Source: Prochlorococcus marinus str. GP2 (lineage in GTDB: Bacteria; Cyanobacteriota; Cyanobacteriia; PCC-6307; Cyanobiaceae). From it: DNA of 64,000 nucleotides. A program made the position numbers and the translations under genes. Below are positions 9,436 to 17,842 of the stretch, in pieces (position 1 is the stretch's first letter; every line of letters begins with the position of its first letter). The notes under the pieces were generated by a model. It was given only the letters and a program-made list of their open reading frames with translations, was not told where the DNA came from and did no database searches. Location: positions 186,001 through 250,000 of the forward strand of contig NZ_JNAH01000004.1 of NCBI RefSeq assembly GCF_000759885.1. Direction: 5' to 3'.

Positions 9436-11218
9436 ATTTATATTTATCTATTGCGTCATCATCTTCAATTTGACCCATGTATATAACACCTTCATTAAGC
9501 TGCAATGTAATAAGGTCTCCATTACTGATTTGATGATTATCTATATTTTCTAAATTACAAATTGTGGAAATCTTTTTATTATTTTTGTTATACAATGCAT
9601 AAACATCATCTACATTTTGGTTCGTAACTATACCGACAATCTTTTTACTCAGTGGTATTAATTCCATTAATTCCTGTGGAACAAATATTATTTCTCCTGG
9701 ACAAATTAAAGATATATCAAGATTATTTTTTATTATTCTTGCTTTACCTGTAACACCGATTTCCCCTATTGAAATTCCTCTTGAAACAATTTTCCTGACT
9801 AAACCGACTTTTATTAAATCTGTAGATCCACTTATACCAGTTAATGTACCTGCAGTTTGTACTACTAAATCTCCTTGATTTAATATCCCCATTTCTTGTG
9901 CAATTTGCATAGCTAAACTAAAAGTTTTAGCTGTTCTTTCATCATTTTTAACTACTATGGGAGTAACTCCCCAAACAAGTTGTAATCTTCTCGCTACACT
10001 TCTCTCAGTAGTAGTTGCCAATATAGGTGTTGGTGGTCTGAATTTACTTACATTTCGAGCAGTAGATCCTGATTTTGTTAATGGGATTATTGCGCCTGCG
10101 TCAAGTTGTCTAGCTATATTACTTACTGCTGCGCTAATAGCATTAGGGATAGTACTTGGTAAGTGACTCTCAATAGCTTTTAGTGGATAATCCCTTTCAA
10201 TTCTTCTTGCTATGGTTGCCATGGTTTTTACTGCCTCTACAGGATAATCACCAACTGCAGTTTCGTTTGAAAGCATTACAGCATCTGTTCCATCAAGTAT
10301 TGCATTGGCAACATCACTTACTTCGGCTCTTGTTGGTCTTGGATTAGAAGCCATAGAATCAAGCATTTGTGTCGCTGTAATTATTGGAATACCAAATGAA
10401 TTAGCTTTTCTTATTAATTCCTTTTGTAAAAGAGGAACTTCTTCAGCAGGCATCTCGACTCCTAAATCACCTCTTGCAACCATTACACCATCACATAAGG
10501 GTAATACAGTATCAATTTGATCAATTGCTTCAAATTTTTCTATTTTTGCGACTACAGGAGTTGAATGGCCATTTTTGTTTATTAAATCCTTTATCTCGTT
10601 TATATCGGATGGATTTCTTACGAAACTTAGGGCTATCCAATCAACTCCTTCAGATAAACCGAATTTTAAATCCTCTTTATCTTTTTCTGTTAATGCTTTT
10701 ACTGATAATTGAACATCTGGAAAGTTAACACCCTTGTTATTTGAAAGAACCCCCCCTACAGTAACTTGGCACTCTAATAGATTAGCTTCTATATCTACTT
10801 TTTTTACTATCATTTCTATTTTGCCATCATCTAAAAGTATTCTTTTCCCTTCACTAACTTCTTTAGAAAGATTGTCGTAGGTTACATTTGCAATAGTATT
10901 TGTACATTCAACTTCATTTGATGTAAGCGTAAATTTATCACCTTTTTTAACTTTTACTGGACCATCTTGAAAGCGCCCTAATCTTATTTTAGGTCCTTGA
11001 AGATCTTGTAATATTCCAATATCTATATCTAACTTTTTTGATACTTCTCTTATAGTTTTTATTCTTGCAGCATGATCTTTATGATCTCCATGTGAGAAAT
11101 TTAACCTAAATGTTGTTACTCCAGCTTTTATTAAATCTGTAATTATCTCTTCAGATTGCGTTGCAGGCCCAATAGTAGCTACTATTTTTGTTCTTCTTTT
11201 TAAATCAATATTCGACAT
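9428..11218 (-). CDS. pyk: Pyruvate kinase
   Basis: 596 residues, converting phosphoenolpyruvate and ADP to pyruvate and ATP. The N-terminal ATIGPATQSEEI, FRLNFSHGDH, LQDLQGPKIRLG, the catalytic VAKIEKFEAID, MVARGDLGVEMP and ITATQMLDSM all match the family. The protein is longer than the 470-residue bacterial form. The extra 110 or so C-terminal residues contain a phosphohistidine-like swivelling domain (GKARIIKNN... CPGEIIFVPQELMELI), an arrangement also seen in cyanobacterial and Bacillus pyruvate kinases. Confidence 0.96.
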   Translation of the reverse strand: MSNIDLKRRTKIVATIGPATQSEEIITDLIKAGVTTFRLNFSHGDHKDHAARIKTIREVSKKLDIDIGILQDLQGPKIRLGRFQDGPVKVKKGDKFTLTSNEVECTNTIANVTYDNLSKEVSEGKRILLDDGKIEMIVKKVDIEANLLECQVTVGGVLSNNKGVNFPDVQLSVKALTEKDKEDLKFGLSEGVDWIALSFVRNPSDINEIKDLINKNGHSTPVVAKIEKFEAIDQIDTVLPLCDGVMVARGDLGVEMPAEEVPLLQKELIRKANSFGIPIITATQMLDSMASNPRPTRAEVSDVANAILDGTDAVMLSNETAVGDYPVEAVKTMATIARRIERDYPLKAIESHLPSTIPNAISAAVSNIARQLDAGAIIPLTKSGSTARNVSKFRPPTPILATTTERSVARRLQLVWGVTPIVVKNDERTAKTFSLAMQIAQEMGILNQGDLVVQTAGTLTGISGSTDLIKVGLVRKIVSRGISIGEIGVTGKARIIKNNLDISLICPGEIIFVPQELMELIPLSKKIVGIVTNQNVDDVYALYNKNNKKISTICNLENIDNHQISNGDLITLQLNEGVIYMGQIEDDDAIDKYKYV

Positions 11219-11279
11219 ATATAAATAATATTGCTAGATATAAATAAATTTACCATACCCAAAGTTAGTTATTTAAGTC

Positions 11280-11609
11280 ATGGATTTTAAAACTTATCAG
11301 AAAAAAGCAAGGGAAACGGCACAATATCCAGATATAGGTTCAAATAATATTTATCCAACTCTTGGATTAGTTGGAGAAGCCGGAGAGGTAGCTGAAAAAG
11401 TAAAAAAAGTTATAAGAGATAAAAATGGAATATTTGATAACGAATCAAAATTAGGTATAAAAAAAGAGTTGGGCGATGTCTTGTGGTATATCTCAAATCT
11501 TTGCACAGAATTAAATTTTAATTTAGAGGATGTGGCAATACAAAATCTTGAAAAATTAAAATTGAGAGCTGCTAAAGGAAAGATAAGCGGTTCTGGTGAC
11601 GATAGATAA
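11280..11609 (+). CDS. MazG-like nucleotide pyrophosphohydrolase
   Basis: 109 residues. The PTLGLVGEAGEVAEKVKKVIRD helix and KKELGDVLWYISNL carry the ExxE and ExxD metal-binding residues of the all-alpha NTP pyrophosphatase superfamily (MazG/dUTPase-like). It probably cleans up non-canonical nucleotides or modulates nucleotide pools. It is a single-domain, stand-alone member between pyk (divergent) and the YGGT gene (convergent, 2-base gap). The exact substrate is not readable from the sequence. Confidence 0.85.
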   Translation: MDFKTYQKKARETAQYPDIGSNNIYPTLGLVGEAGEVAEKVKKVIRDKNGIFDNESKLGIKKELGDVLWYISNLCTELNFNLEDVAIQNLEKLKLRAAKGKISGSGDDR

Positions 11610-11611
11610 AT

Positions 11612-11890
11612 TTAGCTATATCCTAAGCTTGCATATTGTAAATTTGTAATTAAGTTTTGAATAACATTTAAAAGTAAAAAAGCTAATAAAGATGAAATAT
11701 CAAATCCACCTATGGGAGGAATGATACCTCTAAAAATATTTAAATATGGATCTGTGATAGAAGTTAATGCAGATAAAACACCGTTACTCCAATCTATACC
11801 GGGAAACCATGTGAGTAAAATTCTTATGATTAATATGAAGGAATAAATAGATAATGTTTGGCCTAGAACTGCTAAAATCTCAGATAACAT
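11612..11890 (-). CDS. YGGT family membrane protein (YlmG/CCB3-like)
   Basis: 92 residues with two hydrophobic segments, one near each end, and the family signature ILLTWFPGIDWSNG followed by LTSITDPYLNIFRGIIPPIGGFDISSLLAFLLLN. The cyanobacterial/plastid YlmG family has been linked to nucleoid distribution, and its relative CCB3 to cytochrome b6f haem attachment. Which role applies here cannot be told from sequence. It lies 38 bases downstream of scpB on the same strand. Confidence 0.85.
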   Translation of the reverse strand: MLSEILAVLGQTLSIYSFILIIRILLTWFPGIDWSNGVLSALTSITDPYLNIFRGIIPPIGGFDISSLLAFLLLNVIQNLITNLQYASLGYS

Positions 11891-11928
11891 TTTCTTATCG
11901 TAATTTTATACATCCTAACATTTACATA

Positions 11929-12471
11929 TTATTGTTGCTTATTATTATGGCTTCCTATTTTTGAGAGATACTCATTACTCACAGCAAATGTTTGAAAAAA
12001 TTTTTCTGATAATGATAACCAATATGATCTACCATCTTTTTGCTTCCGTTTCACAATAAATTTCTTTTCTAATAATTCTTTAATATGATCGTAAGCTCCT
12101 GAGCCTCGAAGAAGTATAAGATCCGATTGCAGAATCTTCTTTTTGATTGCGATAGTAGCCAATGTTCTTAATTCTGATGTTTTCAACTCAGAAGGCAGTA
12201 AATCTTCTACAAAATCATTGAGACTAGATTTTAGTTCGAGACAATAACTATTATTTACTTCATTCAATTCAATTGCCGAGTTTGGTTTAGAGTATTTATT
12301 TTTTAGATCTTTAATTGCATCATTTATTGAGTTAATATCAGAATTAGTAATTTCTGAGAGATCCTTTTTTGTTATTGGTCTGCCTTTTAAGTAAAGAACA
12401 GCCTCAATTCTGGTAACTAGATCTATATCAGATAGTTGCTTAGTAATTAGATCAGATTGATTAATTGTTAT
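11929..12471 (-). CDS. scpB: Segregation and condensation protein B, with a non-standard start
   Basis: About 180 residues of ScpB, a winged-helix kleisin-interacting subunit of the SMC-ScpAB condensin. The N-terminal winged helix is unmistakable (RIEAVLYLKGRPITKKDL), and the C-terminal one contains LLRGSGAYDHIKELLEKKFI and GRSYWLSLSEKFFQTF. The oddity is the start. The first ATG, GTG or TTG in frame is a TTG at 12267, which would cut off about half of the protein. The frame is open up to a TGA at 12498-12496, and an AGGAG-like ribosome site lies at about 12487-12483. I place the start at an ATA at 12471 as a working choice; an ATT nearby is equally possible. It follows ilvA on the same strand. 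Confidence 0.8.
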   Translation of the reverse strand: MTINQSDLITKQLSDIDLVTRIEAVLYLKGRPITKKDLSEITNSDINSINDAIKDLKNKYSKPNSAIELNEVNNSYCLELKSSLNDFVEDLLPSELKTSELRTLATIAIKKKILQSDLILLRGSGAYDHIKELLEKKFIVKRKQKDGRSYWLSLSEKFFQTFAVSNEYLSKIGSHNNKQQ

Positions 12472-12501
12472 TACCGAAATCTCTCCTAATTTACCTCAAA
12501 T

Positions 12502-14040
12502 TTATTCTGGTGCACCAAGAAACAATTTATATGTATCGTTTTTAGTTTCATCCCAATATTTATATCCTAAAATTTTCACAAAATTATCCCACTCAGTAAT
12601 TTCAATCCTGTCGATTAATACTCCAATAACAATTTTTCCTACATCAGATCCATAATTCCTATAGTGGAATACACTTATTGACCAATTCGACTTCATATTT
12701 TTTAAGAAATTTATAAGAGCACCTGGTCTTTCAGGAAATTCAAATCTATATAACAACTCTACAAAATTTCTATTTTTCATCTCTTTAAATAATGGCAATC
12801 TTCCACCTACCATATGTCTAAGATGATTTTTAGATAATTCATCATCACTTATGTCAATAAATGGGTACTTCGAATTTTTAAATTGATCTAAAAGGTTTTT
12901 TTTATCAATTAATCCATAAACTTGTACTCCTACAAAGATCTGGGCATTTAAAGAGTTAGACATTCTGTAACTAAATTCAGTTAAATTTCTATTATTAAGC
13001 AACTGACAGAAATCAATTAAACTTCCAGCGTGTTCTGGAATTTCAACCGCCATCATAACCTCTTTACATTCTCCAAGTTCCGCCCTTTCTGCAACAAATC
13101 TAAGTCTTTCGAAGTTCATGTTAGCTCCACATGCAATTGCAACCATTCTTTTATCTACATGATTCGAATTGAAAATATCTTTTTTCATTCCAGCAATTGA
13201 TAATGCCCCTGCAGGTTCTAGTATTGATCTAGTGTCTTCAAAAACGTCCTTTATTGCAGCACATATTTCATCTGTATTAACCCTAATCATCTTATCAATA
13301 TATTTTTTCCCGATATCAAAAGTAATATTTCCAACTTTTTTAACAGCAACACCATCTGCAAATTGTCCTACCGAACATAATTCCACAATTTTTGATTCTT
13401 CCAAGGATTTTGACATAGCGTCAGCATCTTCAGGTTCGACTCCAATTATTTTTACTTCAGGCCAAATTTTTTTAATATATAAAGATATTCCTGATATCAA
13501 TCCACCGCCTCCAACAGCAATATAAATTGCATATGGTTTCTCTCTTAGTTGTTGTTCAAGTTCAATAGCTATAGTTCCTTGTCCTGCTATTACATCTGGA
13601 TCATCAAAAGGATGAATAAAGCATAAATTATTTTCTTTGCTAATCCTTATTGCTTCTTTGTAACTTTCATCATAATTATCTCCATACAATATAACTTTTG
13701 CTTTTAAATTTTTTACTGCATTAACTTTTACTAGAGGTGTTGTAATGGGCATTATTATGGTTGCTTGGCAATTTAACTTAAGAGCGCTAAGTGCAACACC
13801 TTGAGCATGATTTCCAGCACTTGAAGTGATTACTCCCTGAGTTAGCTCTGAACTGCAAAGCTTACTCATTTTGTTATATGCACCTCTTATTTTAAATGAA
13901 AAAACATCTTGAAGATCTTCTCTTTTTAGAAAAACTTCATTATTAAGTGTATTACTTAAATTATGAGCCTTCTCTAGGGGTGTTTTTTTTGCAACTTCAT
14001 AGACTTTAGCTTGAAGTATTTTTTCAAAATAATCATTCAT
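12502..14040 (-). CDS. ilvA: Threonine ammonia-lyase (threonine deaminase, biosynthetic)
   Basis: 512 residues. The PLP lysine lies in KREDLQDVFSFKIRGAYNKM, the phosphate-binding loop is VGGGGLISGIS, and SSAGNHAQG is the substrate loop. The last 170 residues contain two ACT-like regulatory domains, each opening with a FPERPGAL- or PEHAGSL-type motif. That is the layout of the isoleucine-inhibited biosynthetic enzyme, which makes 2-oxobutanoate for isoleucine synthesis. ilvE (46344-47258), elsewhere in the window, acts at the end of the same pathway. The gene starts at an ATG 116 bases from the divergent dxs. Confidence 0.95.
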   Translation of the reverse strand: MNDYFEKILQAKVYEVAKKTPLEKAHNLSNTLNNEVFLKREDLQDVFSFKIRGAYNKMSKLCSSELTQGVITSSAGNHAQGVALSALKLNCQATIIMPITTPLVKVNAVKNLKAKVILYGDNYDESYKEAIRISKENNLCFIHPFDDPDVIAGQGTIAIELEQQLREKPYAIYIAVGGGGLISGISLYIKKIWPEVKIIGVEPEDADAMSKSLEESKIVELCSVGQFADGVAVKKVGNITFDIGKKYIDKMIRVNTDEICAAIKDVFEDTRSILEPAGALSIAGMKKDIFNSNHVDKRMVAIACGANMNFERLRFVAERAELGECKEVMMAVEIPEHAGSLIDFCQLLNNRNLTEFSYRMSNSLNAQIFVGVQVYGLIDKKNLLDQFKNSKYPFIDISDDELSKNHLRHMVGGRLPLFKEMKNRNFVELLYRFEFPERPGALINFLKNMKSNWSISVFHYRNYGSDVGKIVIGVLIDRIEITEWDNFVKILGYKYWDETKNDTYKLFLGAPE

Positions 14041-14156
14041 ATATATATTTTTAGCATTAATTATTAATCTAATAAAACATTACATGATCTATTTCAAAAA
14101 AAATACTCATTTTGCACCTCGGCGTTTTAGATTATATAGATACCAATCTTTATTAA

Positions 14157-16046
14157 ATGCTTTTAAGTGAGTTAAGTCATCCAAATCAACTTCATGGCTT
14201 AACAGTTTCACAATTAGAGGAAATTGCTTGTCAAATTAGAGAAAGGCATCTTCAAGTAGTATCTACTAGTGGAGGACATCTCGGTCCTGGATTAGGTGTA
14301 GTAGAGCTAACATTAGCTTTATATCAAACTCTTGATCTTGATTGCGACAAAGTTGTTTGGGATGTAGGACATCAAGCTTATCCCCATAAATTAATAACAG
14401 GACGTTTCGTTCAATTTGATACTCTTAGACAACAAAATGGAGTAGCTGGATATCTAAAAAGAAGCGAAAGTAAATTTGATCATTTTGGAGCTGGACATGC
14501 AAGTACTTCTATTTCTGCTGCTTTAGGAATGGCAATAGCAAGAGATAGAAAAGGTGAAAAGCATAAATGTGTAGCTGTTATTGGAGATGGAGCATTAACT
14601 GGAGGAATGGCATTAGAAGCTATAAATCATGCAGGTCACTTACCTAGTACTCCTTTAGTTGTAGTTTTAAATGATAATGATATGTCTATTTCACCACCAG
14701 TTGGAGCCCTTTCATCCTACTTAAATAAGGTAAGAGTTAGTCCATCACTAAAATTTTTATCCGATAGTGTTCAAGAAAGTGTAAAAAATATTCCATTACT
14801 TGGTAAGGATATTCCAGAAGAACTTAAAAATATTAAAGGAAGCGTTAGACGTTTAGCTGTGCCTAAGGTTGGAGCTGTTTTTGAAGAACTTGGATTTACA
14901 TATATGGGCCCAATTGACGGTCATGATATTGGAAATTTAGTTAATACTTTTAACGCTGCTCATAAACTAAAAAAACCTGTACTTGTACATGTTGTCACAA
15001 CAAAAGGGAAGGGTTACCCTTATGCAGAAGCTGATCAGGTTGGCTATCACGCACAATCTGCATTTGATCTGACAACTGGGAAATCTATTCCATCAAAAAA
15101 ACCAAAGCCTGTCAGTTATAGTAAAATTTTCGGTCAAACCTTGTTAAAAATATGTGAACAAGATAGCAAAGTCGTAGGTATAACAGCAGCAATGGCTACA
15201 GGTACTGGTTTAGATATATTGCAAAAAAATATTCCAGATCAATATATCGATGTAGGTATAGCAGAACAACATGCAGTTACTCTTGCAGCAGGAATGTCGT
15301 GCGATGGTCTAAAACCTGTTGTAGCTATTTATAGCACTTTTCTTCAACGTGCATTCGATCAATTAATTCATGATGTAGGAATACAAAATTTACCTGTATC
15401 ATTCGTACTTGATAGAGCTGGGATAGTTGGAGCTGACGGACCCACTCACCAAGGTCAATACGATATAAGCTATATGAGATCCATACCTAATTTTGTATTA
15501 ATGGCGCCGAAGGATGAATCTGAATTACAAAGAATGTTAATAACATCTATTAATCACAAAGGCCCTACCGCTTTAAGAATTCCGAGAGGTTCTGGATTAG
15601 GTGTAGCCGTTATGGATGAAGGTTGGGAACCATTGAATATTGGCGAAGCTGAAATACTCGAAGAGGGAAATGATATTTTAATTATTGCTTATGGATCTAT
15701 GGTAGCTGCCGCTATTGAAACAGCAGAGATTTTAAAAAGTATGAACATTAATGCATGTATTGTAAATGCAAGGTTTGTAAAACCTCTTGATGAAAATCTT
15801 ATTATTCCTTTAGCGAGCAGGATTCAAAAAGTAGTAACTATGGAAGAAGGGACCTTAATAGGTGGATTTGGTTCTGCTGTCGTTGAATTATTTAACGATA
15901 ATGAAGTAAAAATTCCTGTCTACAGAATTGGTATACCTGATGTTTTAGTAGATCATGCTTCACCTGATCAGAGTAAAGAAAAATTAGGTCTTATGCCTGA
16001 TCAGATGGCAGATAAAATAATAAATAAATTTAAGTTGAATAATTAA
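14157..16046 (+). CDS. dxs: 1-deoxy-D-xylulose-5-phosphate synthase
   Basis: 629 residues, the full family length. It makes DXP from pyruvate and glyceraldehyde 3-phosphate, the first step of the MEP isoprenoid pathway that feeds chlorophyll, carotenoid and quinone synthesis. Landmarks are [25 protein letters not shown], the thiamine-diphosphate motif GDGALTGG ending in [23 protein letters not shown] with the catalytic glutamate, and [15 protein letters not shown]. An AT-rich inverted repeat follows the stop and may end this transcript and that of convergent psaK. Confidence 0.97.
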   Translation: MLLSELSHPNQLHGLTVSQLEEIACQIRERHLQVVSTSGGHLGPGLGVVELTLALYQTLDLDCDKVVWDVGHQAYPHKLITGRFVQFDTLRQQNGVAGYLKRSESKFDHFGAGHASTSISAALGMAIARDRKGEKHKCVAVIGDGALTGGMALEAINHAGHLPSTPLVVVLNDNDMSISPPVGALSSYLNKVRVSPSLKFLSDSVQESVKNIPLLGKDIPEELKNIKGSVRRLAVPKVGAVFEELGFTYMGPIDGHDIGNLVNTFNAAHKLKKPVLVHVVTTKGKGYPYAEADQVGYHAQSAFDLTTGKSIPSKKPKPVSYSKIFGQTLLKICEQDSKVVGITAAMATGTGLDILQKNIPDQYIDVGIAEQHAVTLAAGMSCDGLKPVVAIYSTFLQRAFDQLIHDVGIQNLPVSFVLDRAGIVGADGPTHQGQYDISYMRSIPNFVLMAPKDESELQRMLITSINHKGPTALRIPRGSGLGVAVMDEGWEPLNIGEAEILEEGNDILIIAYGSMVAAAIETAEILKSMNINACIVNARFVKPLDENLIIPLASRIQKVVTMEEGTLIGGFGSAVVELFNDNEVKIPVYRIGIPDVLVDHASPDQSKEKLGLMPDQMADKIINKFKLNN

Positions 16047-16068
16047 AAAATATAATAACTATATTTTT
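16046..16068. terminator. Possible bidirectional terminator between dxs and psaK
   Basis: AAAAATATA at 16046-16054 and TATATTTTT at 16060-16068 form a 9-bp perfect stem with a 5-base loop between two convergent stop codons. The stem contains only A and T, so it is weak and could be chance in such AT-rich DNA. Confidence 0.35.
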
Positions 16069-16327
16069 ATAAAACACCACGTGATGCTAATCCTAGGATT
16101 GCTCCAATCCCGAAAATATGACCTAAGCAATTTGCACCTACAACTGATGCGTGACTTAACCCACCATAGAATTTTGAATTAGGTATTTCAAAACCTTCAT
16201 TCGGTTTTCTTATTGTTGCTCTTGCAATTGCATAAGCAAAAACATTACATAGTATCATTACGACGGCACACTTTGGAGACCAAGAAAAAGTTGCTGGATC
16301 TGCAGCTGCAAATAATGTAGTAAACAT
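16067..16327 (-). CDS. psaK: Photosystem I reaction centre subunit PsaK
   Basis: 86 residues with two membrane segments, the size and fold of PsaK, a peripheral antenna subunit of photosystem I at the edge of the complex. The first helix contains SPKCAVVMILCNVFAYAIAR and the second GANCLGHIFGIGAILGLASRG. The link IRKPNEGFEIP-SKFYGGLSHASVVG matches the family loop. The gene directly identifies the organism as an oxygenic phototroph. An upstream A/T-rich stretch of 66 bases separates it from the DUF3593 gene. Confidence 0.93.
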   Translation of the reverse strand: MFTTLFAAADPATFSWSPKCAVVMILCNVFAYAIARATIRKPNEGFEIPNSKFYGGLSHASVVGANCLGHIFGIGAILGLASRGVL

Positions 16328-16393
16328 AAAAAATCGTTATTTTTATATATTGTCTAATACTTTTACCTAAAAAACACAAAATTGTAAAAGGTC

Positions 16394-16729
16394 TTAAGAG
16401 TTTTTTACTTCTAAGCTATTTAACAACTTTATAAATCCAAACAAAATAACAAAATCACTTAGAGTTAAGAAAGATTCTGCTAAACCATGCAGGAAGTCAA
16501 CCTCAACAAGGGTTTTATCATAGAAATTTAGGGTGAAGATAGATACCAATATAGTTATCAATACGAATAAAACAGTTAAAGAAAACCCTGTTTTTACAAT
16601 ATTATTAATAAATTTGATTTTAAATAAGTAAAACAAAAATATTGCATATGGAATTATTGATACTGCGAATAATAATGTGTTATCAATTGAACCTAATTTT
16701 TCTATCAATTTTAAAAAAAATTCATTCAT
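16394..16729 (-). CDS. DUF3593 family membrane protein
   Basis: 111 residues with three hydrophobic segments and a conserved-looking acidic EVDFLHGLAESFLTLSDFVILFG block near the C terminus. It matches my memory of the cyanobacterial/plastid DUF3593 family, which is regularly found next to a DUF2499 gene as it is here. The two coding regions overlap by 8 bases, so they are translated from one transcript. The function is unknown; a role in thylakoid membrane biogenesis is only a guess from the phylogenetic restriction. Confidence 0.7.
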   Translation of the reverse strand: MNEFFLKLIEKLGSIDNTLLFAVSIIPYAIFLFYLFKIKFINNIVKTGFSLTVLFVLITILVSIFTLNFYDKTLVEVDFLHGLAESFLTLSDFVILFGFIKLLNSLEVKNS

Positions 16730-17024
16730 AAGTCTCTTTCTCTCTAAAAATCTTTATTGCAGCGAAGGCTAATGTTGAATTTCCAATAAATGTAAAAATT
16801 CCTTGAAGTGATACTAGACCGTAAAGATTTTCTTGGTTGTCATATATATGCCAAGTGATTGCACACATAGCACCTATTAAGTTTGGGACCATAGCGAGGC
16901 TTAACCAAAAAAATAAATTATATTTTTTATATGTGGAAATTTTGTTTATGACTAATATGGCAAAAATCCATTCTATTACTGATGAGATATGTATTATCCA
17001 AGTTCCAAATGATAATTCGTGCAA
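16722..17024 (-). CDS. DUF2499 (Ycf49-like) family membrane protein
   Basis: 100 residues with three hydrophobic segments and the motif LSFGTWIIHISSVIEWI, followed by AMVPNLIGAMCAITWHIYDN, which I recognise as the DUF2499/Ycf49-like family of cyanobacteria and plastids. The start is a TTG at 17024, with no ATG or GTG before the in-frame TAA at 17045-17043. It begins 4 bases after the peroxiredoxin stop and overlaps the DUF3593 gene by 8 bases, forming a compact three-gene unit. Function unknown. Confidence 0.7.
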   Translation of the reverse strand: MHELSFGTWIIHISSVIEWIFAILVINKISTYKKYNLFFWLSLAMVPNLIGAMCAITWHIYDNQENLYGLVSLQGIFTFIGNSTLAFAAIKIFREKETYE

Positions 17025-17028
17025 AATT

Positions 17029-17562
17029 TTATATTTTTTTCTTTAAAACGTTGAGAACTTCTTTGGCATGATTTATAGGTAAAACACTAATCCATCTATA
17101 AGAAATTTTTCCATCTGGAGAAATCAAAAAAGTATTTCTATCTGAGAATGGAGGAATCCAGGAACCATATTTATCACTAATAATTCCGTCAGGATCAGAT
17201 AATAAAGTGTAATTTATTGATTTCTCGCTGCAGAAACTTTCGTGAGAATCTTGATTATCTGCGCTAATTCCAATAATTTCTGCATTATTTTTTGAAAAAT
17301 CTTTTTTTAATTCTGAAAAACCTTTAGCTTCAAGAGTGCAACCTGCTGTAAAATCTTTAGGGTAAAAATAAATAACAAGCCATTTACCTTGAAAATCACT
17401 TAGTTCCCATGATGTTTTTGTTTTTATGTTTTTATTAAAACCTTCTAACTGAAAGTTTGGTGCCATATCACCAACTTCTGGGGCAAAATCGAAAGATAGG
17501 GCTGAATTACAATTGAATAAGAGAATAAATGGTAAAAATATACTTGCAACTAAATTTCTCAT
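17029..17562 (-). CDS. Exported PrxQ/BCP-type peroxiredoxin lacking the usual resolving cysteine
   Basis: 177 residues from the ATG at 17562. The first 25 or so are a signal peptide (hydrophobic IFLPFILLF core), so the enzyme is probably sent across the membrane, to the lumen or periplasm. The AhpC/TSA domain follows, with PNFQLEGF, YFYPKDFTAGCTLEAKGF around the peroxidatic cysteine (about residue 74), and LLSDPDG. In typical PrxQ/BCP a resolving cysteine lies five residues after the peroxidatic one. Here that place is alanine (CTLEAKGF). A second cysteine in SFCSEKSINY could substitute, or the enzyme may work as a 1-Cys peroxiredoxin. It sits between rpmB and the DUF2499 gene. Confidence 0.85.
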   Translation of the reverse strand: MRNLVASIFLPFILLFNCNSALSFDFAPEVGDMAPNFQLEGFNKNIKTKTSWELSDFQGKWLVIYFYPKDFTAGCTLEAKGFSELKKDFSKNNAEIIGISADNQDSHESFCSEKSINYTLLSDPDGIISDKYGSWIPPFSDRNTFLISPDGKISYRWISVLPINHAKEVLNVLKKKI

Positions 17563-17567
17563 CAAGT

Positions 17568-17804
17568 TTAGAATTTTTTTAAATCAACTCCATTTGATTT
17601 AGCAAATTTATCTAAACCTACTTTTTGTATAGATTTTAGGGCTTTGGTACTTACTTTTATATTTACCCATTTTTTGCCCTCTTCCCACCATAGTCTTCTT
17701 TTTTGGAGATTAACTTGCTGCAATTTTTTTGTACGAATATGTGAGTGACTCACTGCCATCCCGTTATTAGCTTTTGATCCAGTTAGTTCGCAAACTCTTG
17801 ACAT
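17568..17804 (-). CDS. rpmB: 50S ribosomal protein L28
   Basis: 78 residues, basic. It opens [23 protein letters not shown], with the [21 protein letters not shown] core and a C-terminal [14 protein letters not shown] as in bacterial L28. The cysteine-pair zinc form is not present. It is followed after 5 bases by the peroxiredoxin gene and preceded by htpG. Confidence 0.95.
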   Translation of the reverse strand: MSRVCELTGSKANNGMAVSHSHIRTKKLQQVNLQKRRLWWEEGKKWVNIKVSTKALKSIQKVGLDKFAKSNGVDLKKF

Positions 17805-17842
17805 ATTTTTTAGTTATATCTTTAAAAATTTTAACACATGAC

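Noticed and set aside
9957-10728. Several reading frames of 60-118 codons on the plus strand across pyk
   Set aside because: They are antisense shadows of the intact pyruvate kinase, which has complete catalytic motifs; their translations resemble no protein and start with random leaders.
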